A stretch of DNA of 61,115 nucleotides from an uncultured Porphyromonadaceae bacterium (lineage in GTDB: Bacteria > Bacteroidota > Bacteroidia > Bacteroidales > Coprobacteraceae). The stretch lies in contig URAV01000021.1 in assembly GCA_900545915.1 (NCBI GenBank), positions 1 to 61,115 of the forward strand, in the 5' to 3' direction. The stretch's first letter is position 1. Each line of letters begins with the position of its first letter. Positions 9,376 through 18,379 of the stretch are shown piece after piece. Position numbers and translations under genes: made by a program. The notes under the pieces were generated by a model. That model ran no database searches and was not told the origin of the DNA. It saw nothing but the letters and a program-made list of their open reading frames with translations.

Positions 9376-9398
9376 ATTTTGAATGTTTAGTTTGTTTT
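9281..9398. repeat. Direct repeat, left copy (gene start plus leader)
   Basis: This stretch, covering the first codons of the 133-residue gene and about 25 bases of its leader, is nearly identical to 11067-11184 in the same orientation. It marks a duplication of the whole gene start, not just convergent signal peptides. Confidence 0.85.
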
Positions 9399-9429
9399 AT
9401 AGTCAACTATAAAATTCGAACATGAATCT

Positions 9430-9894
9430 TTATATTCGTTTATTCCTTTTTTTATATATATTGTATATCCATAAGACTGAAAGTGCTATCGTAAGAATGT
9501 ATATTTGTAAAAAGGCATAGCATATAATAACTGAAAAAGCACTTTGAAAAGAATAAGTTGATATATATTTTTCATACGTTAAAGGAAAATTATTCTGTAC
9601 TACATAGTCTATATATTTGAAATTTTTATGTAAAGAAAATACTATCCAAAATCCGGAAATCCAACTATATATGAGTATTTTATTTACCGGACTTTTAAAC
9701 CAATAATAATACAAGCATATAACCGGAATTCCCGGAGTTAAATAAATATGAATTAGTTCGCTTAGATTCTCGTCAAGACCTCCTTGAGAAAGAGCTAGAG
9801 GAAATATAACCCAAACTGATCCGGGCATTATAGCGATGTGTACGATTATCAAGCCCACTAAAATACATGTGATTATCTTTATTGTTGTTTTCAT
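9430..9894 (-). CDS. Small integral membrane protein, unknown
   Basis: A 154-residue protein with four likely membrane segments: residues 5-33 (IKIITCILVGLIIVHIAIM and on), about 50-67, about 73-91 (ILIYSWISGFWIVFSL), and about 116-146. No family is recognised. It lies inside the leftward RHS locus, 127 bases after the frameshifted gene and 54 bases before the 133-residue paralogue. Small membrane proteins in such positions are often immunity proteins to pore-forming or membrane-active effectors, but nothing in the sequence shows that here. Confidence 0.65.
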   Translation of the reverse strand: MKTTIKIITCILVGLIIVHIAIMPGSVWVIFPLALSQGGLDENLSELIHIYLTPGIPVICLYYYWFKSPVNKILIYSWISGFWIVFSLHKNFKYIDYVVQNNFPLTYEKYISTYSFQSAFSVIICYAFLQIYILTIALSVLWIYNIYKKRNKRI

Positions 9895-10021
9895 TTTTTA
9901 TGAATGTCTTTTTTTCTATCTTCCATACTACTGTTTTGAGTTGATTTGATCAATCAAATACAATATAAAAAATTAGAAATTATTAATCCGGCTAGACTTC
10001 AGTTCTTCCGCATTTTTGCGC

Positions 10022-10361
10022 CTATTCCAGCGGATTATTTTCTAAGGTGATTTCTATGGAGTCTCGATTAAATGTGGTATCCTTAAGTTCTGCCGCATGT
10101 TGCAGTTCATCTTTGGGAAACCAAGAATAGTATCCTGTATATTTACGTATCAGATATACCAGTCTGTTGTTTTTATTTTGCATGACACGGTTTTTATAAA
10201 TTGTGTTTAAGGCAAGGTCATTAACCGTAATAGAGTCTCGTATTCCGTTTTTTATAGACCAGAATTGCCATGCGTGCATCTAAATAATCCAATGAATCGG
10301 GTATCCCTTCTTGCGAATGTAGATTTGTTAGTTTATATTCTATTTTTTTGATTAATCCCAA
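10022..10361 (-). pseudogene. Frameshifted small gene in the RHS locus
   Basis: The visible frame (85 codons, 10022-10279) begins right after an in-frame TAG and is probably the back part of a longer gene. The -1 frame upstream reads LTNLHSQEGIPDSLDYLDA then RMAILVYKK and dies a few codons on. Removing one A from the A6 run (T6 on the plus strand, 10248-10253) joins VYK to NGIRDSITVNDLALN and gives about 113 codons. A TTG start at 10361 would overlap the stop of the gene encoded at 10352-11161, and the span of 340 bases is 3x113+1, as a single insertion predicts. Its function is unknown and its position suggests a third immunity-type gene. It could be a true mutation, slippage-based on/off control, or a sequencing error. 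Confidence 0.6.
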
Positions 10362-11161
10362 CGAGCTTTTTGTCCGTTGACTTTTAGCACTATGGTATCG
10401 TATTCCGATACCGGACTTTTGAATAGTGAATCAAGATGTGCATGGTTTTCCGAATAGGTTTTGTTTAATAGCCTTATGTATTTGAAGATTTCGTCTTGTT
10501 TAGTATTATTTCTTATCATACAATTGATCAATGGGGCGAGACAATCAAAATATGCACCATACATATTCAATAAAGAGACCTTTTTCTTTTCGATAATACC
10601 TAAATTATTGATTCCGAAAGCGGAATAAATAAAATATGACAAGTCACTTTTGGGGGAGAAGCGTTTAATTTTACATTGGGATATATCGAAAACCTGCTCG
10701 CGTTTCCTTTCAATTTCCCTTGTATATCTTGGTCCTATATAGAAAGAATGAGATCTATCCACATACTCATTTCTTTTAGCGATTGAAGCTAAATAAGAGA
10801 GATATTCTAAAATCAGTTTGTCCGGAATATTGTTTCTTTTGAAATAATCAAAGAATATTTCCACGTTTTTTTCTAAGGGATCATGCATATTTACTAATTG
10901 AAAAGATTTTTTTTCAATGATGATGAAGTTAACATATTCTGGGCTTGCATAATAATATATCTGATAAATGCCAATATCGGATTGTTTCAAATATTTTTGG
11001 GTTACAGGATCAAAGAGGTAATCTATACGCTCTTCATAATTGTATTGTTCGGTCTTTTTTTGGAAAGCGAATACCGCATTGTAGATGCTGTCCAATGGGA
11101 TGTCTGTTGCTTTTGCGGATAAAGCGAGACATGTAAAGAGGATAAGAATAAATGCTTTCAT
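10352..11161 (-). CDS. Exported protein, candidate immunity to the HExxH RHS effector
   Basis: A 269-residue protein with a signal peptide (about residues 1-19). It starts 11 bases after the stop of the 1631-residue RHS gene, the usual place for an immunity gene in polymorphic-toxin loci. The mature part appears to be a tandem duplication: residues 61-124 (SDIGIYQIY, IIIEKKSFQLVNM, FKRNN, LEYLSYL) align with residues 172-232 (SDLSYFIYS, IIEKKKVSLLNM, MIRNN, KYIRLL). No known family is recognised. A shorter paralogue lies at 8974-9375. Export would suit protection from a toxin that arrives in the periplasm. The immunity role is inferred from position only. Confidence 0.7.
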   Translation of the reverse strand: MKAFILILFTCLALSAKATDIPLDSIYNAVFAFQKKTEQYNYEERIDYLFDPVTQKYLKQSDIGIYQIYYYASPEYVNFIIIEKKSFQLVNMHDPLEKNVEIFFDYFKRNNIPDKLILEYLSYLASIAKRNEYVDRSHSFYIGPRYTREIERKREQVFDISQCKIKRFSPKSDLSYFIYSAFGINNLGIIEKKKVSLLNMYGAYFDCLAPLINCMIRNNTKQDEIFKYIRLLNKTYSENHAHLDSLFKSPVSEYDTIVLKVNGQKARWD

Positions 11162-11184
11162 ATTTTGAATGTTTAGTTTGTTTT
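11067..11184. repeat. Direct repeat, right copy (gene start plus leader)
   Basis: Nearly identical partner of 9281-9398. It covers the first codons of the 269-residue gene, its 11-base gap and the last codons of the RHS gene, which indicates that the shared leader came from the RHS 3' end or was copied with it. Confidence 0.85.
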
Positions 11185-14100
11185 CTCTTTTTTATTTTTT
11201 ATTTCATTGATATAAGTATCTTCTCTTATATCGGCAGACTTTTCGACTTTGGGATCGTTCTGTTGTTTGTTTTCTTTTTCTAAAGATAATTTTATATTTT
11301 CAGGATCGGCATGTCCCGATTCGTGGGCGGCAATAGCACCGATTGCTTCTTCGAGAGACAAACCTTGATATTCATTTTGAAGTTCTCTTTTTACAGATCC
11401 TTCATATATTTCTATCAAGATTTTAATAACTCTTGTTATGTTTGTTTTTATGTTTTTTGCTGTTGATTTTATGTTTGCTCCACCTCTTAGGTTACCATTT
11501 TCTCCACAGACAACAATGTCTTTGATCTCCAATGTTATAGGATATTCACTATCCATCATTCCCTGTAAATAACTTGTTCCTGATGGAGTTAACATCAAGG
11601 CATTTCCGATTCTTTTCGCACTTTCGGTGGCATTTTTTGACCATCCTGTTTGGGGGGAATATGTAATCGGTCGGTTGTTGGAATCTACGATTTTCATCCC
11701 GTCCGGATCGATATAATTTACCGGATCTCCGCCACAATAAATATAAGGACTTAGATCATAAAATTCTTCGGTTTTGGGATCGGGAGTGGTAAATCGGACA
11801 GTCAGGCGGGGATCATACCAACGTGCAGAATAATCGTACCAACCTAATCCGTGCATGGTTTCGTGCTCTTTCCCGTTATATCGTTTACGGTCGTCGGTTT
11901 GCGGTTCAAGTCCGTCGATATCCCCGTGCATGGCTCCTTCGGGATAGTAATCGTAGTTATAACATAGCCGGTTGCCGTTCAGCACGGCACGTATATTCCC
12001 CTGATGGTCGTGAATATACTGGTAAAAAGTATATTCAGGTTCGCTACCGTTTCCTTTACCGACTTTTATATAACCGTCGGGTATATATATTTTGCTTAAT
12101 GCTCCGTTCTCATATAGATAATTCCCGCAATAGTCGGTACTGTCGGTATATTGCATATCGTTTTCTGAAACGGGCATCGTATTTCCTACAGGAACAAAAA
12201 GGTTGTGTGCCGAAGTTCCGTAACGGGCCTTTAATTTCCGACCGACGGCATCATACGAGAAACCGATGTTCAGACCTTTCTCTTTGAAAGAGATATTATT
12301 CGGCAAATTGAGAATATTATAATCGATGTTATCTATACTCCGGTTTTTATCCTGTACCAGATTGCCATTGTTGTCATAAAAGAATTCCGTTTCTTCCTCT
12401 ACCATATTTCCGATATTTATATCGTATATGCTGTCGGGTTGTTGTACCGATTTCAGTTGATTTCCGTTATGAGTAAAAGTCAAGTGGTTTATATACCCGT
12501 ATTTATCTACCCAAGTCTGAGATCCGTCATCATACGTGAATAACTCTTTCCCGATTACGCCTTTTCGTTCGAGATACGTAATATTGCCGTTCTTGTCATG
12601 TGTATAAGATGTCGAGTAAAAATTCAAAGAGTCTGGAGTAAAACCGGCTGATGTAAGCCAACCTCTATTGTTATAGAAAAAACCATAACTCTGTTTTTCG
12701 GGGCGGGATGCAGAAGTCCATGCTATAGAAGCTATGTTTTTGTATCGGTATCTTAAATTTTCTGAGAAATAGGGAGCTGCGTTCAATGTATCTATCCGGT
12801 TTGCGATATCATAATGGTAGTTTATGCTGACATTGTCGGTCAGTTCTTTGTTTTTTACTTGTCCCAGTTCATTATAAGTTATTCGGTTTATTTGCTTTTC
12901 GGCGAGATTATCGATTTGCAATTTTATTCCGGTCGGTCGTTCGGCATTGTCATACGTATAGGTATAAACCTCTTTTACCGGGTTATTTAATGTAGAGGAA
13001 GAATGTGATTTTTCTATTCTTACGGGTTTTCCGGTAAAAGAATATTCTGTATTTGTAATATCGTAACCGGCTAAATGGTTATTGGTTCGGGTTTGTATTT
13101 CACGACCTTTTTGATCATAATAATGTACGGTGACTTTATTGGGAACAGATTTGTCGAAAGAGGCGACAATGCTGCCTGTAAGCAACCCTTGACTGTCGGT
13201 GTGGATTTTATCTCCGGTAGTTTGCGAATCGTGGGCCAATCGGTTACTATGTGAGTCTGTCAGTTTGAGAAAATTGTAATTATCGTAATAGTTTATTGAC
13301 AGGATGTTCAGGTTGCCCATCGGACACTCGTTGCTGTATCCTCCGTATTCTTCGGAATTTCCTGTAAATATTTCTGATACTAACATGTCTGCATACACAG
13401 TTCGCAGTTCGGTTACACTCCGGTTGTCGGTTAAAGTTCCCGTTAAGAGAGGACGTGATAAATTGTCGTATTTGACAAAGCTCCATTCGTTTCGTTCGCG
13501 CTGGTTTCCGTCTTGAGTCAATATAGGGCGGTCGGCTTTGTCATATATAATGTATATAGGTTCGACACCGGGCAGTTTTTTCTTGATCATCCGGTTTCGG
13601 TGGTCATATTCATAAATATAGGCATATAGATCGAGAGGATTTCCGGTAGAGAGGGTATATTCCGTGCCGGTCATTTTTTCGACGGCAAGAGGAGGAAGTA
13701 CATATCTTAGGTTTCCGTACTGGTCATATATGAAATAGGTGTCATAATTTCCCTGAAAGATATCCGGGTATCGAATAAGTACGGTTTTCCCCGTTTTATC
13801 CGTGAAATTTTGGGTTTCTATCTGATTATCGAAAACGTCTTTATTTAATAAAAGATTGGCGTTATAGGTTCCGTCTTTTTTGATTCCGTTATTTATAATT
13901 TTGTATTTATTGACCTCGTACATGGGAATCCATTGGGTGTTTAAGATGTAACCTTCACTGTATCGGTTTGAATTTTTCGGATATTGTATCAGACGGCAAT
14001 GGCTCAATGGAGTATTGTCATATGTTTTTTTCGTATATGGTTCTTCATCATTGTGGAATGATTGAGCAACAGAAACAAATCCCTGAAAGTAAGCTCCATT

Positions 14101-16068
14101 ATTAGAGGGAACAGGCGTTTTTACCCATTCTTTGACAGCATTTCCCATATTGTCGTATTCTATGATGGAGATTAAATCCGCTCCCGAAGGGGATATGTTT
14201 TTTTCTATGTTTTGAATGATTCTTCCGAGTCCGTCGAAATATTGTATATTGGTTAAGGAATTATCGCTTGTAATGTGTATAGATTCAAGATCTTTGCTCT
14301 CTTTTGTCATTATAACGGAAGTTATCGCATTTTTCCCGGTGTAGTTTATCGGAAAATTTATCTCGGGACTCTCGTCCATCGACGGTATATTCTCATCAGA
14401 CGGATTGAGATCGAAATAAAGAGACAGAGGCGATACTTGTCCGTTTTTGAAAAATGAGGCAAAAAATTTGCTGGAACCGTTTTTTACTAAATTATTGCAG
14501 CGTTGTACAGATCGACATGAATTGATATCGGAAGAGGTGTTAAGAGAGAATAAAACAGAGTCTTTCTTCATATCTATCTGGTCGACACACTTGTCTTTCC
14601 AGTCATACAATTTGATATCCGGAACTTTATCGGTCATTAAGAACGTATTTCGGTATGTGACTATACGCTTTTCGTTTTCTTTCAATTGTGGAAATATATC
14701 TGTTATCTGAAACTGATTATCTTGTCGATATACACTGAGGAGCATCCCTTTGGGGGGAATGATCAGGGTGTCGGGGAACTGAAATTCTTCGTTTAAGAAT
14801 TCAGACTTTACTTTCCAGTCTTTCATTTCGATCGGTCTTTCCGTCGGATTATAGAATTCGATAAACTGTCCTTGATTATTTGCCGCAATTGAAGACGGTA
14901 TACTATGAAAAATTTCTGTAATTAACAGGTAGTCGTCAGGATAAGAGAACCCGAAATCTACTTTAACCGTTCCCTTGTTGGTAATGTCTTTTTCCAGAAT
15001 TAAATAGTAATTCCCTTCTTTTAGAATGATTCTGAGGTTATTCGTATTTTTGAAAAATATTTGTCTCAATGTGTCATTGTATATATACATGTTTACAGCT
15101 TGGCTGGTCTTTATGGAAACAGGGACTCCTTCACCTCTGTCTATATTGATTTTGAATTTGGCATCTTTCAATCCGTTATTGTTGTAATCACTGTTACAAG
15201 CATCGAATAAAATAGTTTTGTTGTCATAGCGACTTATGTATATCGGGTTATACGTAGGTGGAGTGTTTTGAGTATAATACCCGTAAAGGTAAATGTTTAT
15301 GAACCCGTCATAAATGTCCGGTTCATTACTTTCTGCAACTATGTAGTAAGTTCCGGGATTTAAGACTTGGTCGAAAGTATTTGTTTCCGTAAATATCGGA
15401 TTTTCAATGTTATTCTCGGAGTATGCCCGGATACATGTATTTTTATTTGTGGAAGATTCGGTTATAAAGTCTGTTTCGAGATGTATTTTCATAGGGATAT
15501 TGCCTGAAATATTTATTTTATAAACAATATCTCCGCAATCAGGGTTCGTTCCGGGAAATGTACTGGTATAATTATAGGTATTGTATTGTTTCGAGGAGAA
15601 GAGTCCCTCTTTTATCTCTTCGATGTAAATCGGTTGTTCATATCCGTTTATTCCGTCTTGCGGACGAAAACTTTTGGCTCGTACTGCTGCCGTTATCGGA
15701 TAAGGGGCGATCTGCGTATCTATATATAACCGTATTTTGTACGGGTAATATGCTTCTAAGATGCCGGTTATCTCCGGAGCGTAACAGGTACGGCTCATTT
15801 CACTTGTCGCAATCACTTCATCTCCTTTTCGTATCTCTATTCGTGTAATGGCATAATCGGTAGAACCGCACATGTCGATTTTGACACCCATTCGCCGGTT
15901 GGCCGTAACGGCTATTTCGGTGATATTGTCGAAAGGATCTTCGTTGATGGTATATACCCCTTGACAAATTTCTCCGTAGTTATTGAATGTATAGGATGCT
16001 ATATCGATCGATATTCCGTATTGTACGGATAGAAAAAATGTAATGACACCTAAAATACATCGTTTCAT
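11173..16068 (-). CDS. RHS-repeat polymorphic-toxin-like protein with LTD domain and HExxH tip
   Basis: A 1631-residue exported protein with a signal peptide in the first 20 residues. About residues 380-480 form a lamin-tail-like domain (LLITEIFHSIPSS, QFIEFYNPTERPIEMKDWK, FPDTLIIPPKG). From about 630 a DUF6443-type segment begins (NIQYFDGLGRIIQNIEK), followed by many YD repeats (YDNLSRPLLTGTL, FSYDAVGRKLKARYG). The RHS core is present: RYNGKEHETMHGLGWYDY, ARWYDPRLTVRFTTPDP, YCGGDPVNYIDPDG ending near 1457. The 174-residue tail beyond it is variable-tip-like and contains H1582-E-S-G-H1586, a zincin HExxH motif, in GAIAAHESGHADPENI. The tip may therefore be a metallopeptidase effector or a maturation protease. 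It lies 38 bases after the T9SS-sorted gene and 11 bases before the candidate immunity gene. Confidence 0.88.
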   Translation of the reverse strand: MKRCILGVITFFLSVQYGISIDIASYTFNNYGEICQGVYTINEDPFDNITEIAVTANRRMGVKIDMCGSTDYAITRIEIRKGDEVIATSEMSRTCYAPEITGILEAYYPYKIRLYIDTQIAPYPITAAVRAKSFRPQDGINGYEQPIYIEEIKEGLFSSKQYNTYNYTSTFPGTNPDCGDIVYKINISGNIPMKIHLETDFITESSTNKNTCIRAYSENNIENPIFTETNTFDQVLNPGTYYIVAESNEPDIYDGFINIYLYGYYTQNTPPTYNPIYISRYDNKTILFDACNSDYNNNGLKDAKFKINIDRGEGVPVSIKTSQAVNMYIYNDTLRQIFFKNTNNLRIILKEGNYYLILEKDITNKGTVKVDFGFSYPDDYLLITEIFHSIPSSIAANNQGQFIEFYNPTERPIEMKDWKVKSEFLNEEFQFPDTLIIPPKGMLLSVYRQDNQFQITDIFPQLKENEKRIVTYRNTFLMTDKVPDIKLYDWKDKCVDQIDMKKDSVLFSLNTSSDINSCRSVQRCNNLVKNGSSKFFASFFKNGQVSPLSLYFDLNPSDENIPSMDESPEINFPINYTGKNAITSVIMTKESKDLESIHITSDNSLTNIQYFDGLGRIIQNIEKNISPSGADLISIIEYDNMGNAVKEWVKTPVPSNNGAYFQGFVSVAQSFHNDEEPYTKKTYDNTPLSHCRLIQYPKNSNRYSEGYILNTQWIPMYEVNKYKIINNGIKKDGTYNANLLLNKDVFDNQIETQNFTDKTGKTVLIRYPDIFQGNYDTYFIYDQYGNLRYVLPPLAVEKMTGTEYTLSTGNPLDLYAYIYEYDHRNRMIKKKLPGVEPIYIIYDKADRPILTQDGNQRERNEWSFVKYDNLSRPLLTGTLTDNRSVTELRTVYADMLVSEIFTGNSEEYGGYSNECPMGNLNILSINYYDNYNFLKLTDSHSNRLAHDSQTTGDKIHTDSQGLLTGSIVASFDKSVPNKVTVHYYDQKGREIQTRTNNHLAGYDITNTEYSFTGKPVRIEKSHSSSTLNNPVKEVYTYTYDNAERPTGIKLQIDNLAEKQINRITYNELGQVKNKELTDNVSINYHYDIANRIDTLNAAPYFSENLRYRYKNIASIAWTSASRPEKQSYGFFYNNRGWLTSAGFTPDSLNFYSTSYTHDKNGNITYLERKGVIGKELFTYDDGSQTWVDKYGYINHLTFTHNGNQLKSVQQPDSIYDINIGNMVEEETEFFYDNNGNLVQDKNRSIDNIDYNILNLPNNISFKEKGLNIGFSYDAVGRKLKARYGTSAHNLFVPVGNTMPVSENDMQYTDSTDYCGNYLYENGALSKIYIPDGYIKVGKGNGSEPEYTFYQYIHDHQGNIRAVLNGNRLCYNYDYYPEGAMHGDIDGLEPQTDDRKRYNGKEHETMHGLGWYDYSARWYDPRLTVRFTTPDPKTEEFYDLSPYIYCGGDPVNYIDPDGMKIVDSNNRPITYSPQTGWSKNATESAKRIGNALMLTPSGTSYLQGMMDSEYPITLEIKDIVVCGENGNLRGGANIKSTAKNIKTNITRVIKILIEIYEGSVKRELQNEYQGLSLEEAIGAIAAHESGHADPENIKLSLEKENKQQNDPKVEKSADIREDTYINEIKNKKEKTN

Positions 16069-16106
16069 GGCATGATACTTTAAAATAAAACAGAGGTTGT
16101 ATGTTT

Positions 16107-17186
16107 TTAGAGACTTTTTAAAACAGTCCGTTTTTCTATATAATTCCCGAAAATTAAATGTATATGATATTCTCCGGGTTGGTATTCTTGCATATCGATT
16201 TGTCTTGCATGATTTCCGGTGGGTAATGTTTCTTGCGATGTTATTTTTATTAGTCTGAATCCGGAATCATATAGATATACCTGAACCGGAGTTTCTTTTT
16301 TTAAGTGATATTCGATTTTTAAGAAATCTTTGACCGGTTGAGGATAAAGTCTGATGTTTTCGACCCATTCGTTATATCCGGGATCTTTCTCTTTTGATGC
16401 TGCTATACTATCTGCCAGCGCTTTGTCAAAGGCCATTTCTTGTAATTCTTTTTCATTTATCGGGTCTGGATTCATATTTGCATTTTCTTCCGGAGGGAAG
16501 TAGAAAGATGAGTAATATATGTTTTTGCGAGAAGGGTGTATGATTTGAGTTTGTATTGTTTCGAATACAGGATACCGATACCCTTTGGCAAACCATGTAT
16601 AAGTTTGTTTTTGTATAGAATATTTGCTGGTATCGGTTTGTTGTAAAATCGTTTTATTATGTAAACGTAAAACTGATAATGTATCGCCTTCCGGAGTTAT
16701 TAGTTTTCCGAAAGCATCCGCTGTCGTTTCTGAATTTCCCGAAATATGCAATGGTAACTTTCCGCAATAATTACCTTTTGCTGCGAGTGGGGAATTGATA
16801 CTGTCTTTATAATTGAACGGATAGATCAATTTCAATTCCGGTAAAGTGTAAATCATGCGGGTCGTACCGTTTACATATTTGTCGAGAAACAGTGAATCGC
16901 GTGTAATCCTGTAATAATAAGAGGTATTATGGGCGTTTTCTACATAACCGGCTGTATCGGTTTCATTTTCCCGGTATCTGATTCTGTAATTATCATCCAC
17001 GATTTTTAAATTACTATAATCCCATAGAATATTTTCACCTGAATTTCCCGGATCTTTATATTCTACTTGCCATTTTAGAAGCCTGTCACCCCATCGGCAT
17101 TTATTATGGCTGAGTTTGATGGTAGGAGTTTGAGCGAATAGAGATGTTGCAAATCCTACAATAATAAACAGTACGATTCTTTTCAT
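16107..17186 (-). CDS. Exported protein with T9SS type A C-terminal sorting domain
   Basis: The start at 17186 (MKRIVLFIIVGFATSLFAQ) gives a clean signal peptide, and the 27 upstream codons of the open frame do not look like coding sequence. The 359-residue protein has a beta-rich middle with no known catalytic motif. Its C-terminal 85 residues resemble a type A sorting domain of the type IX secretion system: ENIRLYPQPVKDFLKIEY, then VQVYLYDSGFRLIK, and YQPGEYHIHLIF before a basic end (EKRTVLKSL). The product would be moved through the outer membrane and often anchored there. It is the first gene of the leftward RHS operon. Confidence 0.78.
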   Translation of the reverse strand: MKRIVLFIIVGFATSLFAQTPTIKLSHNKCRWGDRLLKWQVEYKDPGNSGENILWDYSNLKIVDDNYRIRYRENETDTAGYVENAHNTSYYYRITRDSLFLDKYVNGTTRMIYTLPELKLIYPFNYKDSINSPLAAKGNYCGKLPLHISGNSETTADAFGKLITPEGDTLSVLRLHNKTILQQTDTSKYSIQKQTYTWFAKGYRYPVFETIQTQIIHPSRKNIYYSSFYFPPEENANMNPDPINEKELQEMAFDKALADSIAASKEKDPGYNEWVENIRLYPQPVKDFLKIEYHLKKETPVQVYLYDSGFRLIKITSQETLPTGNHARQIDMQEYQPGEYHIHLIFGNYIEKRTVLKSL

Positions 17187-17275
17187 GGCAGATTTTATTA
17201 TATAATTGTCCGTTAATAGTGTGTATATATAGGCTTGAATAGTGAATATCTGATATTTATTATACAACTATTTAG

Positions 17276-17283
17276 CAAATATA
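17276..17283 (-). promoter_or_regulatory. Possible -7 box for the RHS operon
   Basis: Minus-strand TATATTTG fits TAnnTTTG and lies 90 bases upstream of the T9SS-sorted gene's start. No good -33 element was seen. The 593-base gap 17187-17779 otherwise holds a dispersed repeat copy and the terminator of the nitroreductase unit. Confidence 0.4.
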
Positions 17284-17410
17284 ATCAAAAAAATAAGAAT
17301 TGATATGGAAATTGTGTGAAAAAAATCAACTAAAAAAGTGTAAAAACTACTCTTATAATAATTTTTACACTTTTTAGTCTATTTAAATTCATACGAATTT
17401 TTTTTATTGG

Positions 17411-17554
17411 AGAATATTATTAAGTCACTTTTGTGTCTTCTTCGGGTTTATAACGATGTGGCGGTATCGGTACAGTTTCCCTCTAAAGAGGGAAGCTGAA
17501 TGTTCATGTGGATTTCTCTCAAAACTAATCCGAGTAAAATTTATACAGGCTCTT
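17411..17554 (-). repeat. Dispersed TIR repeat, copy d (diverged centre)
   Basis: On the minus strand it starts agagcctgtataaatttta, then ctcgga, and ends near gaagaagacacaaaagtgac-ttaataatatt. These ends match the other copies. The centre differs and holds its own 8-bp hairpin, TTCCCTCT/AGAGGGAA at 17477-17494. It is downstream of the nitroreductase gene and co-oriented with it. Confidence 0.6.
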
Positions 17555-17710
17555 AAGTTATGGCGCAAAAATAAAAAGGAAGACTTTATCGGTTATTTAA
17601 GTCTATTTAAATGGCAATTAAAAACGGCTTAATATGGAGTTGTTGCTGAAATTTGTGAGGCAGATGAGCCTTTTTTAATTTTAATGATTGGGGAAATATA
17701 ATGCTTAAAT

Positions 17711-17768
17711 ATAAAAATCGGTGCAGTTTATTTCGATATACGATATTCTGAACTGCACCGATTTTTAT
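17711..17768 (-). terminator. Terminator after the nitroreductase gene
   Basis: A perfect 18-bp inverted repeat, left arm 17711-17728 and right arm 17751-17768, centred on CGGTGCAGTT/AACTGCACCG, with a 22-base loop and a T-run on the minus side. It starts 11 bases after the stop codon at 17780. Confidence 0.85.
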
Positions 17769-17779
17769 GAAATGATTAT

Positions 17780-18367
17780 TTATTTAAAATAACCTACCGG
17801 ATGATTTAAAAAAGGAGTCTGATCTCCCGTAAGTTTCAAAGCCTTTTTTAATGCTGCTTTATCCATACTTCCGCGTGGAACGGTTGCCATACCTGTTCCT
17901 GCACAAAATAGCGATATATTTTGAGATACTATTCCGGCATCCATTGCTCCCCAGTCGCTGCTTGTATCAGATACTAAAATGAGACATACCGGCGCTTTCA
18001 GAGGCCTTACGTCTCCGGAGCTGACAGGTTCGAGTGTATTCTTTTGAGGATTATATAAATAGCTCCCGTCTGCTGTACAAACATATACTTTTATATCTTG
18101 TTTGTTCATTGCCGATGGAGCTGTTCTTTTTCCCGATTCAGATCGGTTGATACCGTTGGCTGCCCAGCAGAGATCTGAAAGATCCTTAAGACTCAGTTCT
18201 TTCGTAGAGAATTCCCGGGTAGATTTTCTGTTTTTTAGTGCTGTCATTACGGCATCTCCTCGTTGTGTGTCCGGGTCGTTCAGTTGTATTGTTTTTAGTT
18301 CTTTAGCTTGAGCGCATCCACAAGCTATGATTCCGCAAACCGTGATGGATAATAATAGATTTTTCAT
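17780..18367 (-). CDS. Nitroreductase family protein (SagB/ThcOx-like), putative lipoprotein
   Basis: A 195-residue protein. The N-terminus has a signal peptide with a possible lipobox (IIAC, Cys16), so it may be a lipoprotein. The body is nitroreductase-like: RKSTREFSTKELSLKDLSDLCWAANGINR with the FMN-contacting RxSxR start, then TAPSAMNKQDIKVYV, DAGIVSQNISLFCAGTGMATVPRG, and a C-terminal HPVGYFK. It most resembles short SagB/ThcOx-type oxidoreductases seen in Bacteroidales. The substrate is unknown. It follows the aldo/keto reductase gene by 12 bases, so the two are likely cotranscribed. Confidence 0.85.
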   Translation of the reverse strand: MKNLLLSITVCGIIACGCAQAKELKTIQLNDPDTQRGDAVMTALKNRKSTREFSTKELSLKDLSDLCWAANGINRSESGKRTAPSAMNKQDIKVYVCTADGSYLYNPQKNTLEPVSSGDVRPLKAPVCLILVSDTSSDWGAMDAGIVSQNISLFCAGTGMATVPRGSMDKAALKKALKLTGDQTPFLNHPVGYFK

Positions 18368-18379
18368 TGTGAAGTGTTT

